DNA of 64,000 nt from Arthrospira sp. PCC 9108 (GCA_016745315.1 CP066886.1:3720501-3784500), one strand, 5' to 3'. Counted from the stretch's first letter, positions 6,553-17,526 are shown. Notes: generated from the sequence alone by a model not told the origin. Numbers and translations: made by a program.

Positions 6553-9096
6553 ATGAACACCATCTACTGTCTGAACCCAGGCTGTCTCCACCCTAACCCC
6601 AGTCATTTCCAATATTGCCATAGATGTGGTAATAGGTTAATCCTGAAAGAAAGGTATATACCACGCTCAATTTTAGGTCAAGGTAGTTTCTGTCGCACAT
6701 TCTTAGCTAATGATACAGATAAGCCTTCTCAACCCTTCTGTGTGATTAAACAGTTTTTACCTCAAGCCCAAGGAACAGATACTATTGAAAACGCATCCCA
6801 GTTATTTGCACAGGAAGCAGAAAGGCTTGAGGAGTTGGGCAAGCATTCTCAAATACCTGATTTAATCGCTTATTTTATAGTCAATAATCGACAATATTTG
6901 ATTCAAGAATTTGTCAACGGTGATACCCTAAAAGAGGAGCTTGACCAGAATGGTACTTTCTCAGAACCACAGATTAGAGAAATTCTACTAGAGGTATTAG
7001 AAATTTTGGATTTTGTGCATAGTAAGCAGGTAATCCATAGAGATATTAATCCAGAAAACATGATCATAAGTACAGTTGACAATAAGCTGTTTATCGTAGA
7101 TTTTGGCTCTGCCAAAGTAGTCAAAAAGCCACATATTAATGTTGACGGAACTATAATAGGTTCAGCCGAATATTGTGCACCAGAACAGTCCTTGGGAAAA
7201 CCTTTATTGGTGAGCGATTTATACGGTTTAGGTGTAACTTGTATGCACTTACTCACAGGAGTCAGTCCATTTGATTTATATGATACTATTAATAATCGGT
7301 GGATATGGCGAGATTATCTGAATGGGAAAGTGGTTAGTGAGGAATTAGGCAATATTATTGACAAGTTAGCTCATCAAATGCCTAAACATCGTTATCAATC
7401 AGCTCAAGAGGTTATTAATGCTCTCAATCCTTCTGTTCTTGAAATAGTTACACCAAAACCTCCTCCAGTTTCTACTCAATTGTCTGTTAATAATGAAACC
7501 ATATCTAATATTTATGATCATCCAATACCTGTTAACTTTGCTATAGCATCTTCAGAGCCAACTTTACCAAAAATCAACTTTTCTGGGGAATCTAAGCTAG
7601 TACCTGAGTCGTCCCCACAGATAGCACAAAAACAAAAAGCGTCAACAGCCATATCTCCCTGGAAAAGTTTTTGGCAAAATGCCGGCCTAGTTATTTGCTT
7701 GGTTGGTATAGCTGTTGTAGGAGTAAATACATTTAGGGATAATTCAACAACAGAGCCTACTGCAAGGTCAGATACTTCCTCTCAGTACAACCGCCCTCTT
7801 GAAATTGATATCAATGATGCTACTGTCTACTATAGTCGGGGTCTTACTCACCGCCGCCAGGGAAATTATGAAGCAGCCATAGCCGACTACAACCGCGCTA
7901 TTGAAATTAACCCGAATTATGCTCTAGCCTACAACAATCGGGGTTTTGCTCACCGCCGCCAGGGAAATTATGAAGCAGCCATAGCCGACTACAACCGCGC
8001 TATTGAAATTAACCCGAATTATGCTCTAGCCTACAACAATCGGGGTTTTGCTCACCGCCGCCAGGGAAATTATGAAGCAGCCATAGCCGACTACAACCGC
8101 GCTATTGAAATTAACCCGAATTATGCTCTAGCCTACAACGGTCGGGGTCTTACTCACCGCCGCCAGGGAAATTATGAAGCAGCCATAGCCGACTACAACC
8201 GCGCTATTGAAATTAACCCGAATTATGCTCTAGCCTACAACAATCGGGGTTTTGCTCACCGCCGCCAGGGAAATTATGAAGCAGCCATAGCCGACTACAA
8301 CCGCGCTATTGAAATTAACCCGAATTATGCTCTAGCCTACAACAATCGGGGTTTTGCTCACCGGAGCCAGGGAAATTATAAAGCAGCCATAGCTGACTAC
8401 AACCGCGCTATTGAAATTAACCCGAATTATCATAATGCCTACAACAATCGGGGTTTTGCTCACCGGAGCCAGGGAAATTATGAAGCAGCCATAGCTGACT
8501 ACAACCGCGCTATTGAAATTAACCCGAATTATCATAATGCCTACAACAATCGGGGTTTTGCTCACCGGAGCCAGGGAAATTATAAAGCAGCCATAGCTGA
8601 CTACAACCGCGCTATTGAAATTAACCCGAATTATCATAATGCCTACAACAATCGGGGTTTTGCTCACCGGAGCCAGGGAAATTATGAAGCAGCCATAGCC
8701 GACTACAACCGCGCTATTGAAATTAACCCGAATTATGCTCTAGCCTACAACGGTCGGGGTCTTACTCACCGCCGCCAGGGAAATTATGAAGCAGCCATAG
8801 CTGACTACAACCGCGCTATTGAAATTAACCCGAATTATCATAATGCCTACAACAATCGGGGTTTTGCTCACCGGAGCCAGGGAAATTATGAAGCAGCCAT
8901 AGCCGACTACAACCGCGCTATTGAAATTAACCCGAATTATGCTCTAGCCTACAAAAATCGCGGTGATGCTTACAAGGTTTTAGGAGAAAAGCAAAAAGCC
9001 GGTTCCGACTGGCAAACCGCTGCTAACCTCTATCGAAAACAGGACAATAATGCCGGATATCAAGGAGCTATGAACAGCCTGAGAAGCTTGCAGTAG
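6553..9096 (+). CDS. Ser/Thr protein kinase with TPR array (SpkB-like N-terminus)
   Basis: Residues 6-25 form a four-Cys zinc-ribbon-like motif (CLNPGC...YCHRC) as in cyanobacterial SpkB-type kinases. The kinase domain follows: GQGSF loop (42-46), K66, HRDINPEN (162-169) with catalytic D164, DFG at 183-185 and CAPEQ. The usual Lys of HRDxKxxN is Asn (N166), which could weaken catalysis. A membrane helix lies at about 377-394, then eleven nearly identical 34-residue TPRs (428-801) and a degenerate twelfth. The kinase should face the cytoplasm with the TPRs across the membrane. No clear ribosome-binding site precedes ATG 6553. Substrate unknown. Confidence 0.88.
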   Translation: MNTIYCLNPGCLHPNPSHFQYCHRCGNRLILKERYIPRSILGQGSFCRTFLANDTDKPSQPFCVIKQFLPQAQGTDTIENASQLFAQEAERLEELGKHSQIPDLIAYFIVNNRQYLIQEFVNGDTLKEELDQNGTFSEPQIREILLEVLEILDFVHSKQVIHRDINPENMIISTVDNKLFIVDFGSAKVVKKPHINVDGTIIGSAEYCAPEQSLGKPLLVSDLYGLGVTCMHLLTGVSPFDLYDTINNRWIWRDYLNGKVVSEELGNIIDKLAHQMPKHRYQSAQEVINALNPSVLEIVTPKPPPVSTQLSVNNETISNIYDHPIPVNFAIASSEPTLPKINFSGESKLVPESSPQIAQKQKASTAISPWKSFWQNAGLVICLVGIAVVGVNTFRDNSTTEPTARSDTSSQYNRPLEIDINDATVYYSRGLTHRRQGNYEAAIADYNRAIEINPNYALAYNNRGFAHRRQGNYEAAIADYNRAIEINPNYALAYNNRGFAHRRQGNYEAAIADYNRAIEINPNYALAYNGRGLTHRRQGNYEAAIADYNRAIEINPNYALAYNNRGFAHRRQGNYEAAIADYNRAIEINPNYALAYNNRGFAHRSQGNYKAAIADYNRAIEINPNYHNAYNNRGFAHRSQGNYEAAIADYNRAIEINPNYHNAYNNRGFAHRSQGNYKAAIADYNRAIEINPNYHNAYNNRGFAHRSQGNYEAAIADYNRAIEINPNYALAYNGRGLTHRRQGNYEAAIADYNRAIEINPNYHNAYNNRGFAHRSQGNYEAAIADYNRAIEINPNYALAYKNRGDAYKVLGEKQKAGSDWQTAANLYRKQDNNAGYQGAMNSLRSLQ
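7834..8955 (+). repeat. Eleven tandem 102-bp units inside the kinase gene
   Basis: Eleven consecutive 102-bp units encode a 34-residue TPR (consensus RGFAHRRQGNYEAAIADYNR then AIEINPNYALAY). DNA identity between units is nearly complete; differences are confined to a few blocks (HRRQ versus HRSQ, NYALAY versus NYHNAY, GFAH versus GLTH, YEAA versus YKAA). The mosaic of the same few variants indicates recent duplication and gene conversion. Copy number is likely to vary between strains, and short-read assemblies may collapse it. Confidence 0.95.
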
Positions 9097-9731
9097 GCTG
9101 AGAAACTAGGTTTCTTTGAGGGGCTTTGGTCAAATCCATGAATCACAAAAAGTGTATTTTGTCAAGGGGCGGATTTTCCAGCGCCACAATTTTCGCCAAA
9201 ATTGGTGCATCGCCAAAGTCAAAATTTACCCCATTACCGCCCAAGTGCCACCATAGAATCAGGCTTACAGAGGATATTTTGGTGAGTTGACAAAACCCCA
9301 GTGGATTTTTATTTTTTCAAATTTACCACAACCCCCATTCTGTCGTCAATTATTTAAGAATAAGTAGCAATAAAAATGTAATGAATATTTACAATTTTTT
9401 AAATATTAAAATTATTCTCCTAAAAACATTAAATTAACTTATGTTTGCCGGGGTTTGGGGAGGCAGGGGGTTGACAATTTCGGGAAAATCTTTATATGCT
9501 TATTATAAAATTGAGATATTGCTAACAAAATTTTGACAGCATATGCAAAAAATATAACACATACATTTGAGGATATCAGCAAAAATAGGATAATGTCAAC
9601 CCCTAAGCTAAAAATTGATATGGAAGTGTTTTGAGTCGATGGTGGCTGATCCAATATAAACTGTGGTATTTTGTTATGATTAACCCCAATGCAGCCAGAG
9701 CAAACCGTCCCCGGCTGGGTAAGAGCTAGTC
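9097..9731. other. Long intergenic region, no gene seen
   Basis: 635 bases between the kinase and sppA. It begins with a copy of the GAAAC-AGGTTTCTTTGA-GGGCTTTGG repeat (9101-9128). Then comes a mixed stretch with an AAAATT-rich part and a very AT-rich stretch at 9355-9440. A minus-strand frame of 71 codons at 9439-9654 is hydrophobic and low in complexity; I do not consider it a gene. The sppA promoter should lie in the last 100 bases, but no consensus is evident. Confidence 0.5.
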
Positions 9732-11539
9732 ATGAAAGAGTTTCTGAAATATACCCTAGCCAGTGTAGTTGGCAATTTACTGGGACTGTTCCTAGTCATC
9801 ACATTTGGCATGGGGGGAATCGCGTTTTTAGTAGTAGTTAGTGCTTCGAGGGGTACACAAACAACCCTAAGAGATAAATCAGTATTGGTGCTAGACCTGT
9901 CTGTGGGTATAGCGGACACAGCACCGCCGCCAACACCATCGATCGCCATAGGACAGACCCTGAGAGAAGATCGGGCTAGGTTCTTGCCATTGCGGGTAGT
10001 CCTAGAAACTATTGAGCGGGCGAGTAAGGATGATAAAATTGTCGGGCTGTATCTGCAAGGCAGTAGTGGTACAACTCCCACAGGGTTTGGGAATTTAAAG
10101 GAAGTCCGTCGGGCTTTGGAAGGGTTTAAAGAGAGCGGTAAAACTATTATTGCTTATGATACTGACTGGACCGAGCGTGAATATTACCTGGGTTCAGTAG
10201 CTGATCAAATCATTATCCACCCCATGGGTACGGTGGAGATGAGCGGGTTTAGTTCTCAAAGCGTCTTTTTGGCGGGAGCCTTGGAACGGTTCGGGATTGG
10301 GGTACAGGTGACGCGGGTTGGTCAATATAAGTCTGCTGTTGAACCTTTTTTGCGCCAAGAGATGAGCCCGGAAAATAGACAGCAAATGCAGCAGTTATTG
10401 GGAGATTTGTGGGGTGAGTTTACCGGGGCGATCGCATCTAGTCGCAGTCTGACTACAGCACAGTTGCAGCAAATTGTGAATCAGGACGGATTTTTAATGG
10501 CTGCAGATGCGAAGGATCGCGAAATGGTTGATCATATCGCCCATAGAGATGAAGTGGCCGCTAAACTGCGCGAATTGACCGAAGAAAAGGAGGAGGGAAG
10601 ACAACCTTTTCGACGGGTGGGGATCCAGGAATATTCGAGAACTCCTCAAGTTAAGGGAAGTTGGGCTGGTAATCCCAACAGTCGCAATATCATTGCTGTA
10701 GTCTACGCTGATGGTGAAATTGTCGATGGTCGCGGGGGATTGGTCAAGTTGGCGGCGATCGCTTTAGCGAAGAGTTACGCAGGCTACGGGATAATGATCG
10801 GGTCAAAGGAATTGTCCTGCGGGTCAATAGTCCCGGTGGTAGCGCTACCGCTTCCGAGGTCATCGCACGAGAAGTACAATTGACCAGAGAGGAAAAACCC
10901 ATTATAGTTTCTATGGGGAATGCCGCCGCTTCCGGTGGTTATTGGATTGCTATGGGGAGCGATCGCATTTTCGCTGAACCCACTACGGTCACTGGTTCCA
11001 TTGGTGTATTTGGACTGCTGTTTAATGCTCAGGATATTGCTAACCAGAATGGCATTACCTGGGATGGTGTGAAAACCGGACCCTTTGCTGATCTTAATTC
11101 TATCTCCCGTCCCAAAACAGACCAGGAACTACAGAAGGTTCAGCAGATGGTTGATTTCATTTATCAGCGGTTTGTCTCTTCCGTCGCCCAATTGAGAGAT
11201 TTACCACAAGAGGAAGTTTTGGAAATGTCTCAGGGTCGGGTTTGGTCGGGGGTACAAGCTGAAGCCTTGGGGTTAGTTGATCAGTTGGGGGGTTTACAAG
11301 ATGCGATCGCTGCTGTAGCCGAAAAAGCCGAACTGGGTGATGATTGGAAACTCGCCGAATATCCCAGAATTCCTAGTTTTGAGGAACGTTTGCTAGAAAG
11401 CCTGCGAACCGAAGCCACCCAAGCAGACCCTCTGACCAGGGAACTGCTCCAACTCTATCATGAGTTATCCGTGCTTAGGCATCTCAATGATCCTAGGGGA
11501 ATATATACCCGGTTACCCTTTAACTTACAGATTGATTAG
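9732..11539 (+). pseudogene. sppA: Signal peptide peptidase SppA (67K type), single frameshift
   Basis: An N-terminal membrane anchor (residues about 8-38) is followed by the two-domain SppA fold. The first domain has VTRVGQYKSAVEPF with the catalytic Lys; the second has GNAAASGGYWIAM with the catalytic Ser. The two halves are in different frames. The frames join if one G is added near 10742-10744 (GGATTGGTC to GGATTGGGTC), restoring GLGQVGGDRFSEELRRL and a 602-residue protein, the normal length. As written the product ends early without the Ser. SppA cleaves leftover signal peptides in the membrane, and cyanobacterial homologues act at the thylakoid. Either a recent loss or a sequencing error; all other features are intact, so error is plausible. 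Confidence 0.85.
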
Positions 11540-11837
11540 ATCCAACCCAATGATCGTGGTGTGGGGCGGGTTGACGACAATTCCGGTGGAGAAATTTAAT
11601 TGACTGCGGAGGCGCGCCCCTACTAGGATATGCCGACCAAATCTTAAATTTTTCTAAAAAAGTAATAATACCTATTCCCAAATAATCAGTTAAGGTGCTA
11701 GACTCTAGTCAATGGAGAATTAAGTATCGGTTGTAGTATTTTTGTTTCAAGTATCAACGAGTTTTTCACGTTCAATGCTGGCAAGTTTCTCTCCGAGAAC
11801 CTCACTCCCTACGAAACTCTGGTTTTGGAGATAATTT

Positions 11838-12149
11838 ATGTCGATTTACGTTGGTAACCTGTCCTATGAGGTTACAGAAGATGATCTAACTGCTGTGTTC
11901 GCAGAGTATGGATCAGTTAAGCGTGTCAAACTACCCACGGACCGAGAAACCGGACGTATGCGTGGTTTTGGCTTCGTAGAAATGGACACAGAAGCTGAAG
12001 AACAATCAGCCATTGATGCTCTTGATGGTGCTGAGTGGTGCGGTCGTGATCTGAGAGTCAATAAAGCCAAGCCTCGCGAAAATAGTGGCTCCTTTGGCGG
12101 CGGCGGCGGCGGTCGTCGTGGTGGCGGCGGTTACTCTCGTCGGTCCTAA
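11838..12149 (+). CDS. RRM RNA-binding protein with Gly-rich tail (Rbp family)
   Basis: 103 residues: one RNA recognition motif with RNP2 IYVGNL (3-8) and RNP1 RGFGFVEM (42-49), then a short Gly/Arg tail (GGGGGGRRGGGGYSRRS). This is the cyanobacterial Rbp family; members with such a tail are often cold-induced. The ATG has a good GGAG 9 bases upstream. The leader of about 250 bases before the start is AT-rich and, as in other rbp genes, may carry post-transcriptional control; I cannot identify an element. A strong terminator follows at 12372. It is a monocistronic unit by appearance. Confidence 0.93.
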   Translation: MSIYVGNLSYEVTEDDLTAVFAEYGSVKRVKLPTDRETGRMRGFGFVEMDTEAEEQSAIDALDGAEWCGRDLRVNKAKPRENSGSFGGGGGGRRGGGGYSRRS

Positions 12150-12371
12150 GGGTCTCACTTCCTCACTTCTTTTAATAAGTCTTACAGCTTATCTAGCAAT
12201 TTCGCGTTTCAGCTTAATAATTGTTAAGAGTTAGTGCTGTGCAGTCGTGCGCTGTCAACATTGTGTTGAAGGCTTTGAGAGATACCTTTCCACGTCTGGG
12301 GTAACTGAATTATTCCAGATTGTGCAATACTCAGAAACTTTCTGAATTACTAAATTACTAAGTTAATCAAA

Positions 12372-12400
12372 ACCCCTCATTGTTGTAGGGGTCTTTTTTT
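12372..12400 (+). terminator. Intrinsic terminator after the rbp gene
   Basis: ACCCCT (12372-12377) pairs with AGGGGT (12387-12392) around a 9-base loop, followed by C and seven T. It lies 222 bases after the rbp stop, implying a long 3' untranslated region, and 15 bases before the next gene. Confidence 0.8.
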
Positions 12401-12414
12401 GTTTCCATGGAAAT

Positions 12415-14106
12415 ATGAAAAAATATACAACATCCCAGACCCTATTTTGGCTTTTCCTCAGCATGAGTTTAGCCAGCATTTACGGTATTCTATCGCTAAA
12501 ACAAGCCTTTGCGGAACCCAATTTAGTCCATAATGACGCAAGACAGCACATTTTTTGGATGTTGCGGTTCATTGACCCCAACCTGTTTCCCAATGATTTA
12601 ATAGCCGATTATTTTCAATCTGTAGCTCCCCGGGGATATACTATAGTTTATAAACTAGGTATTATCTTAGGAATAAACCCCTTTGATTTAGCTAAAATTA
12701 TCCCACCAATTTTAGGATTATTTGTTACTTATTATTTTTTCAGGTTATGTCTTGAGATTTTACCAATTCCAGCCACAGGATTTATCGGCTGTTTAATCAT
12801 CAATCAAGCCTTATGGTTAAAAGACGATTTAGCATCAGGAACACCCAGAGCATTTATTAACCCGATTTTCATCGCCTTTTTATACTATCTAGTTAGACAT
12901 TCTCGGCTGGGTGTTTGTGTCACAGTAGCAGCTATTGGCTTATTTTATCCTCAGTATGTTTTCATGGCTGCTATAATGCTGATATTGAGAGTTATTAATT
13001 GGCAAAATCGCAGCTTTAAGCTAACCCAAAATAACCGCGATTATCAAATTTTAGCTTGGGGTTTATTGGTCGCGTTCATAGTATTACTTCCATATATTAT
13101 CACCTCCTCAGAATTTGGTCCGACCATTACTCGCGCCGAAGCCATGAATTCTCCCGAATTTTTCGAGGGGGGACGGAGCAGGTTTTTTCACGATAATTTT
13201 ATGGATATTTGGTTCACCGGAAGACGTAGCGGAATGTTTCACAGTTCCCTATTTACCCCCGCTACTCAATGTGTGGCTTTATTACTGCCATTTTTACTAA
13301 TATTTCCGAGACAGTTTCCCCTAGGGAGATATATTACACCCCAGGTTTGGGTATTATTGCAATTATTCATATCATCGGTTTTGATGTTTTTTGCATCCCA
13401 TGCACTTTTGTTTAGGCTACACCTTCCCGGTCGATATACTGAGTTCAGTTTTCGGATTATTATTGCGCTTTTAACAGCCATATCTTTGACTTTAATATGG
13501 GATACACTCCTGAGAGTCTTTAAACATAACTACGGCTATAGATTTTATCGATATTTGGCGGGGAGTCTTATGGCTATTATGGTGGGAATTGTCCTATTAT
13601 ATCCGGCTTTCGTGCCTTATTTTCCATTGGTGAGATATGAAAAAGGTAGAATGACAGAAGTTTATGATTTCTTCCAACAGCAACCCCCAGATATTGTCAT
13701 AGCTTCTCTGTCAGCAGAGGCTGACCAACTGCCAACTTTTGCTCAAAGAACTGTTTTGATGGCGCGAGAATATGCTATCCCTTATCACTTGGGTTATTAT
13801 AATCAAATTTTGGCGAGAACTTTGGATATGATTAATGCTCACTATACGGATGATTTGCAGACACTTCAGGATTTTATTAATCAATATAATGTGGATTTTT
13901 GGCTGATTGACCCGGCGGCTTTTTCGCCTGAATATATTAAAAATAATCACTGGATGCTGATTTTTTCGGAAGGTCAAAAAGCCTTAAATTTACTGGAAAA
14001 TAATTCGCAATTTGCTTTATATCAACAGGTTAATATATGCAGGGTTTTTGAGCAGCCTAATTGGTGGATTGTTGATGCAAAATGTATTTTAAATAACCCA
14101 GGATGA
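12415..14106 (+). CDS. Polytopic membrane protein, GT-C-like, unknown
   Basis: 563 residues with about ten hydrophobic segments. An N-terminal helix (FWLFLSMSLASIYGIL) is followed by a loop with NLVHNDARQHIFWM; an acidic residue in the first large loop of a polytopic protein (here D-ARQHIFW) is typical of GT-C-fold glycosyltransferases. Helices continue to about residue 410, followed by a soluble C-terminal domain of 150 residues. I infer a lipid-linked sugar transferase or related envelope protein; no family is firmly recognised. It lies upstream of the glycan island, and its start follows the rbp terminator directly. Confidence 0.7.
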   Translation: MKKYTTSQTLFWLFLSMSLASIYGILSLKQAFAEPNLVHNDARQHIFWMLRFIDPNLFPNDLIADYFQSVAPRGYTIVYKLGIILGINPFDLAKIIPPILGLFVTYYFFRLCLEILPIPATGFIGCLIINQALWLKDDLASGTPRAFINPIFIAFLYYLVRHSRLGVCVTVAAIGLFYPQYVFMAAIMLILRVINWQNRSFKLTQNNRDYQILAWGLLVAFIVLLPYIITSSEFGPTITRAEAMNSPEFFEGGRSRFFHDNFMDIWFTGRRSGMFHSSLFTPATQCVALLLPFLLIFPRQFPLGRYITPQVWVLLQLFISSVLMFFASHALLFRLHLPGRYTEFSFRIIIALLTAISLTLIWDTLLRVFKHNYGYRFYRYLAGSLMAIMVGIVLLYPAFVPYFPLVRYEKGRMTEVYDFFQQQPPDIVIASLSAEADQLPTFAQRTVLMAREYAIPYHLGYYNQILARTLDMINAHYTDDLQTLQDFINQYNVDFWLIDPAAFSPEYIKNNHWMLIFSEGQKALNLLENNSQFALYQQVNICRVFEQPNWWIVDAKCILNNPG

Positions 14107-14234
14107 TGAGTTAATAATGTTTTGATTGCCGTTTCAGTAATCATGCCATAAGCCTGCGAAGTACCTCTCCCCGGTGAGAGGAATTTAGGGGGTGAGTAAT
14201 GTTTAGTGCGATGGCTGCTTGGGGTTATTGTGAA

Positions 14235-14528
14235 TTACTCAGAACGTAAATCTTGAGTAATCCGATCGCAGTTTAATTGCTCTAAATCCTCTGGTGGAAT
14301 ATCCCATTGGGTGGCGGCATTTTGGCGCATTGTACCTACCAGACTATCAGCTTGTTCGGGAGTTAAAATACCCTCTTGTTGAGCAGTTTCTGCGGTGATA
14401 CATATACCCAACAAAACCCCGGCAGCCGCACCGCCAATACCTCCGATCGCCGTACCTCCGACAAAGCCAATACCACCACTAAATAAGGCAGTAGCAACGG
14501 CAATTAAGACAACATGAATGGTTTTCAT
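14235..14528 (-). CDS. Small Gly-rich membrane protein, hypothetical
   Basis: 97 residues. The N-terminal half is a hydrophobic Gly/Ala-rich segment with repeated GG motifs (about 8-45: LFSGGIGFVGGTAIGGIGGA), enough for one or two membrane helices or a glycine-zipper. The C-terminal half is soluble and acidic, with an EGILTPEQADSLV segment. Not recognised beyond being a glycine-zipper-like small protein. Convergent with the preceding gene and divergent from the TPR gene at 14715. Confidence 0.65.
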   Translation of the reverse strand: MKTIHVVLIAVATALFSGGIGFVGGTAIGGIGGAAAGVLLGICITAETAQQEGILTPEQADSLVGTMRQNAATQWDIPPEDLEQLNCDRITQDLRSE

Positions 14529-14714
14529 TATCGGTTATCCTCTCTAACAATTATCAAAATTTAGCAAGATTCTCAGCCTATATCAATCAATATTATATGA
14601 AAATCGAGACGATGATGGATCAAAGTTGAGTAAATGGGCAGGGGAGGACTATAATTTTTGGGTAAGATAGCGCTAGGCCTGTTGTAGACTGCGACAGGGA
14701 AACTGGGAGTGGGA

Positions 14715-17467
14715 ATGAGTAGTGTTGAAGAGTTGTTGAAGTTGGCACAGGATAATTTAAGCCAAGGAAACCAAGATCGGGCTTTTGCTATTTGTCGAGA
14801 AATTATCAGCCAACAGCCTAATTGTGCCATTGCTTATCAACTACTAGGCAATATTCAAGAAGATAATGGCCAATTCATAGCGGCCATGGGGGCTTATACC
14901 AAAGCCTTTGAACTTGCACCTAACCAACCTATTAGCTATGCTTACCTTGCCCAAGTATATCGGAATATGGGCTGGTTTGATGAAGCTATTTCATTTTACC
15001 AACAGGCGATCGACCTCTCTCCTAATTGGGCAGATTTACACTATCATTTAGGGATGACTTGGCATTGGCAGGGTAATATTGAAGGGGCTATTGGCTGTTA
15101 CCAAAAAGCGATCGCCTTAAACCCTAAGCTAGGTGAGGCTTATTTAGATATGGCGCTGCGGTTAAATGAGCGGGGGGACATTAACACAGCGATTAAAGTT
15201 TTACAAGAAGGCCGAATTAACTGCCCTAATTTTAAGGAAATTTTCAACACTCTGGGATATTTGCAATTACAGCAAAATCAGATAGATGAGGCGATCGCCA
15301 TCTTTCAAGAAGCCCTAAGTATTGACCCGACCGAACCATTAGTATATAATAATTTGGGTTGGGCTTTCGCTCGCCAAGGAAAGCTGAGTGAAGCGATCGC
15401 CGCTTACCATAAGGCAATTAGCCTGAAACCAGATTTAGCTATTGCTTACAGTAATTTGGGTAAGTTGTGGCAGCACAAAAATAACCACCGACAAGCAATC
15501 ACTTATTTTCAAAAAGCGATCGCCATTGAACCGGATAATATCATGTTCTATAGCGACTGTGGGAATTCTTGCCTAATCATAGGTTGCCTATCTCAAGCCA
15601 TGGCTTGTTTCCAGAAAGCGATCGCCATTGACCCCAAATTTGTGCAGGGTTATATCCAACGCTTTAATCGGGATGTTATCCTAGAAACAGGTTCAGATGA
15701 ACTACTACAGGCACAAATAGCCTGCGCCCAGTTTTTGGAAGCTCTGCAAAAATCCGATTTGGAATTGGGGAACTCTGAGAACTCCCAGGAGTCTGATCAT
15801 AGTGTAACTGAGGTGCCAGATGCGGTTTATAACTACCTAGAAGCTACCTATAGTCATTTGGGTAATACCCTAAATCAATATGGTGAGTGGGATGCAGCAA
15901 TTAGGTATTATCAACGAGCATTAAGGATTAAACCTCAGAAAATACAAACTTACCTGGATTTAGCATCCTGTCTAGCTAAACAGGGAAGGTTGCAGGGGGC
16001 AATAACAGTTTGCCATACTGCCGGGGTGATTGAATACTCCCCAGAAGTCTATTGGCTTTTGGGGAGTTTACTTGAGTTACAGGGACGGTGGGAAGTGGCG
16101 ATCGCTTATTATTCAAAAGTCTTACAAAACGGAGGAACAGCAGAGAAGTTAACTACTGTTTCGCAGGAGTGGCGGGATAGCGGAACTATATCGACCGGAG
16201 AAATTCCCCGACCACAACAGCCACCCCAAGGAGTTTATCAGAAAACCCAGGCATGGCTACAGGCGAATAATATAGACACCAGCCACTATATCCCGATTCC
16301 AACGGTAGGACAACAGCTACCCCCAACAGAGTTAGACTTAGACAATGTAGGGGGAGAGTGCGGCGGTTTAGATTGTAGCCCTTGTCGAGAGCGAATTTTT
16401 GCGGGATTTGAGGTGAGCAATTTAGGTTATGGTATTGAGAGGCGAGTGGCAGATGCCAAGACTGTAGAGGTTCCCTTTGAAACCTTTGTGGCAAGTATTC
16501 CCCAGGGACGGTGTTGGATTGTCCCCCAAGAAAATAACTGGAAAGTCTGTCGGGCGATCGCTACCATAACACCGGATAATCAACTGTTAGCGGACCTGTC
16601 ACGGGAATATCCCGCCCCCCTTCCGGGTTGTACTAACTATAATCCCGAAAAACATTGGATTTTTCGCCAAACTAAACTTTGTCCCCCCAAAATATTGATG
16701 GGACGGTGGCGGTATTATCAGGACTTTCGGGACATATCTATTTTCACTGGATGGTTGATATAATGCCACGGTGGGAATTAATGCGACGGGTGGGGGTAGA
16801 CTTTAATCAGATAGATGGGTTTGTGGTCAATAGCGCCTTGCTACCGTTTCAGCGGGAAACTTTGCGGCGCTTGGGTATTGCGGAATCGAAAATTATCGAA
16901 AGCGATCGCTACCCCCATATTCAGGCGCGACAGTTGCTAGTCCCCTCGTTTGCTTCTCCCACGGGATGGTTGCAACCCTGGGGGGTGGACTTCCTGCGAG
17001 GAACTTTTCTCCCGCTGGCGACAGGTGATAATCATGATTACCCTAATCGTATCTATGTTAGTCGTGCCCAGGCTAGACATCGACGGGTTTTGAATGAAGA
17101 ACAGGTGATGGCGCGCCTGAGTCGGTTGGGGTTTGTGCGGGTGCTACCAGAGAAACTATCATTTTCCCAGCAGGTGGCATTATTCTCACGGGCGGAAATA
17201 GTTATCGGTCCCCATGGGAGTGGTTTAACCAATTTGATTTTCTGTCAGCGAGGGGTGAGGGTGATTGAGTTGATCTCCCCCCATTATGACCGCCATTACT
17301 ATTGGGTGATATCTCAGGCTTTGGGATTAGAGCATTATTCCCTGACTGGGGATGGGTTTTCCTGTTACCCTTTGCGATCGCTAATGTACCAAAATCCCTT
17401 AACTGAGGATATCTGGGTCAATATGACCGGGTTGGAGAAGATTTTAGAGAAGTTGGAAATTAGATAA
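14715..17467 (+). pseudogene. TPR-GT61 (DUF563) glycosyltransferase, frameshift at C6
   Basis: I prefer ATG 14715 over GTG 14709. Residues 1 to about 480 are TPRs (e.g. AIAYQLLGNIQEDNGQF, AIAAYHKAISLKPDLAIAY). The C-terminal part is a GT61/DUF563 domain: SGHIYFHWMVDIMPRWELM, then RIYVSRAQARHRRVLNEE and IVIGPHGSGLTNLIFC. The frame breaks at a C6 run (16683-16688): as written the protein ends at 16763, but one extra C restores PPQNIDGTVAVLSGL and a 917-residue protein. TPR-linked GT61 enzymes are probably targeted by protein contacts and act on surface or O-linked glycans; acceptor unknown. First gene of the plus-strand half of the glycan island, 59 bases before the GT2 gene. Phase variation or sequencing error are both possible. 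Confidence 0.8.
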
Positions 17468-17526
17468 AAAAAATTTTGTGATCCAATCACCATAAACGAG
17501 TACAATCGAATCTTGGGAATTAAAAA

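Noticed and set aside
8332..8667. Minus-strand ORF with repeated MSKTPIVVGIM units
   Set aside because: It is the antisense of the 102-bp TPR repeats; periodic stop-free antisense frames are expected from such a repeat.
9439..9654. Hydrophobic 71-codon minus-strand ORF
   Set aside because: Low-complexity AT-rich DNA without a ribosome-binding site or related neighbour.
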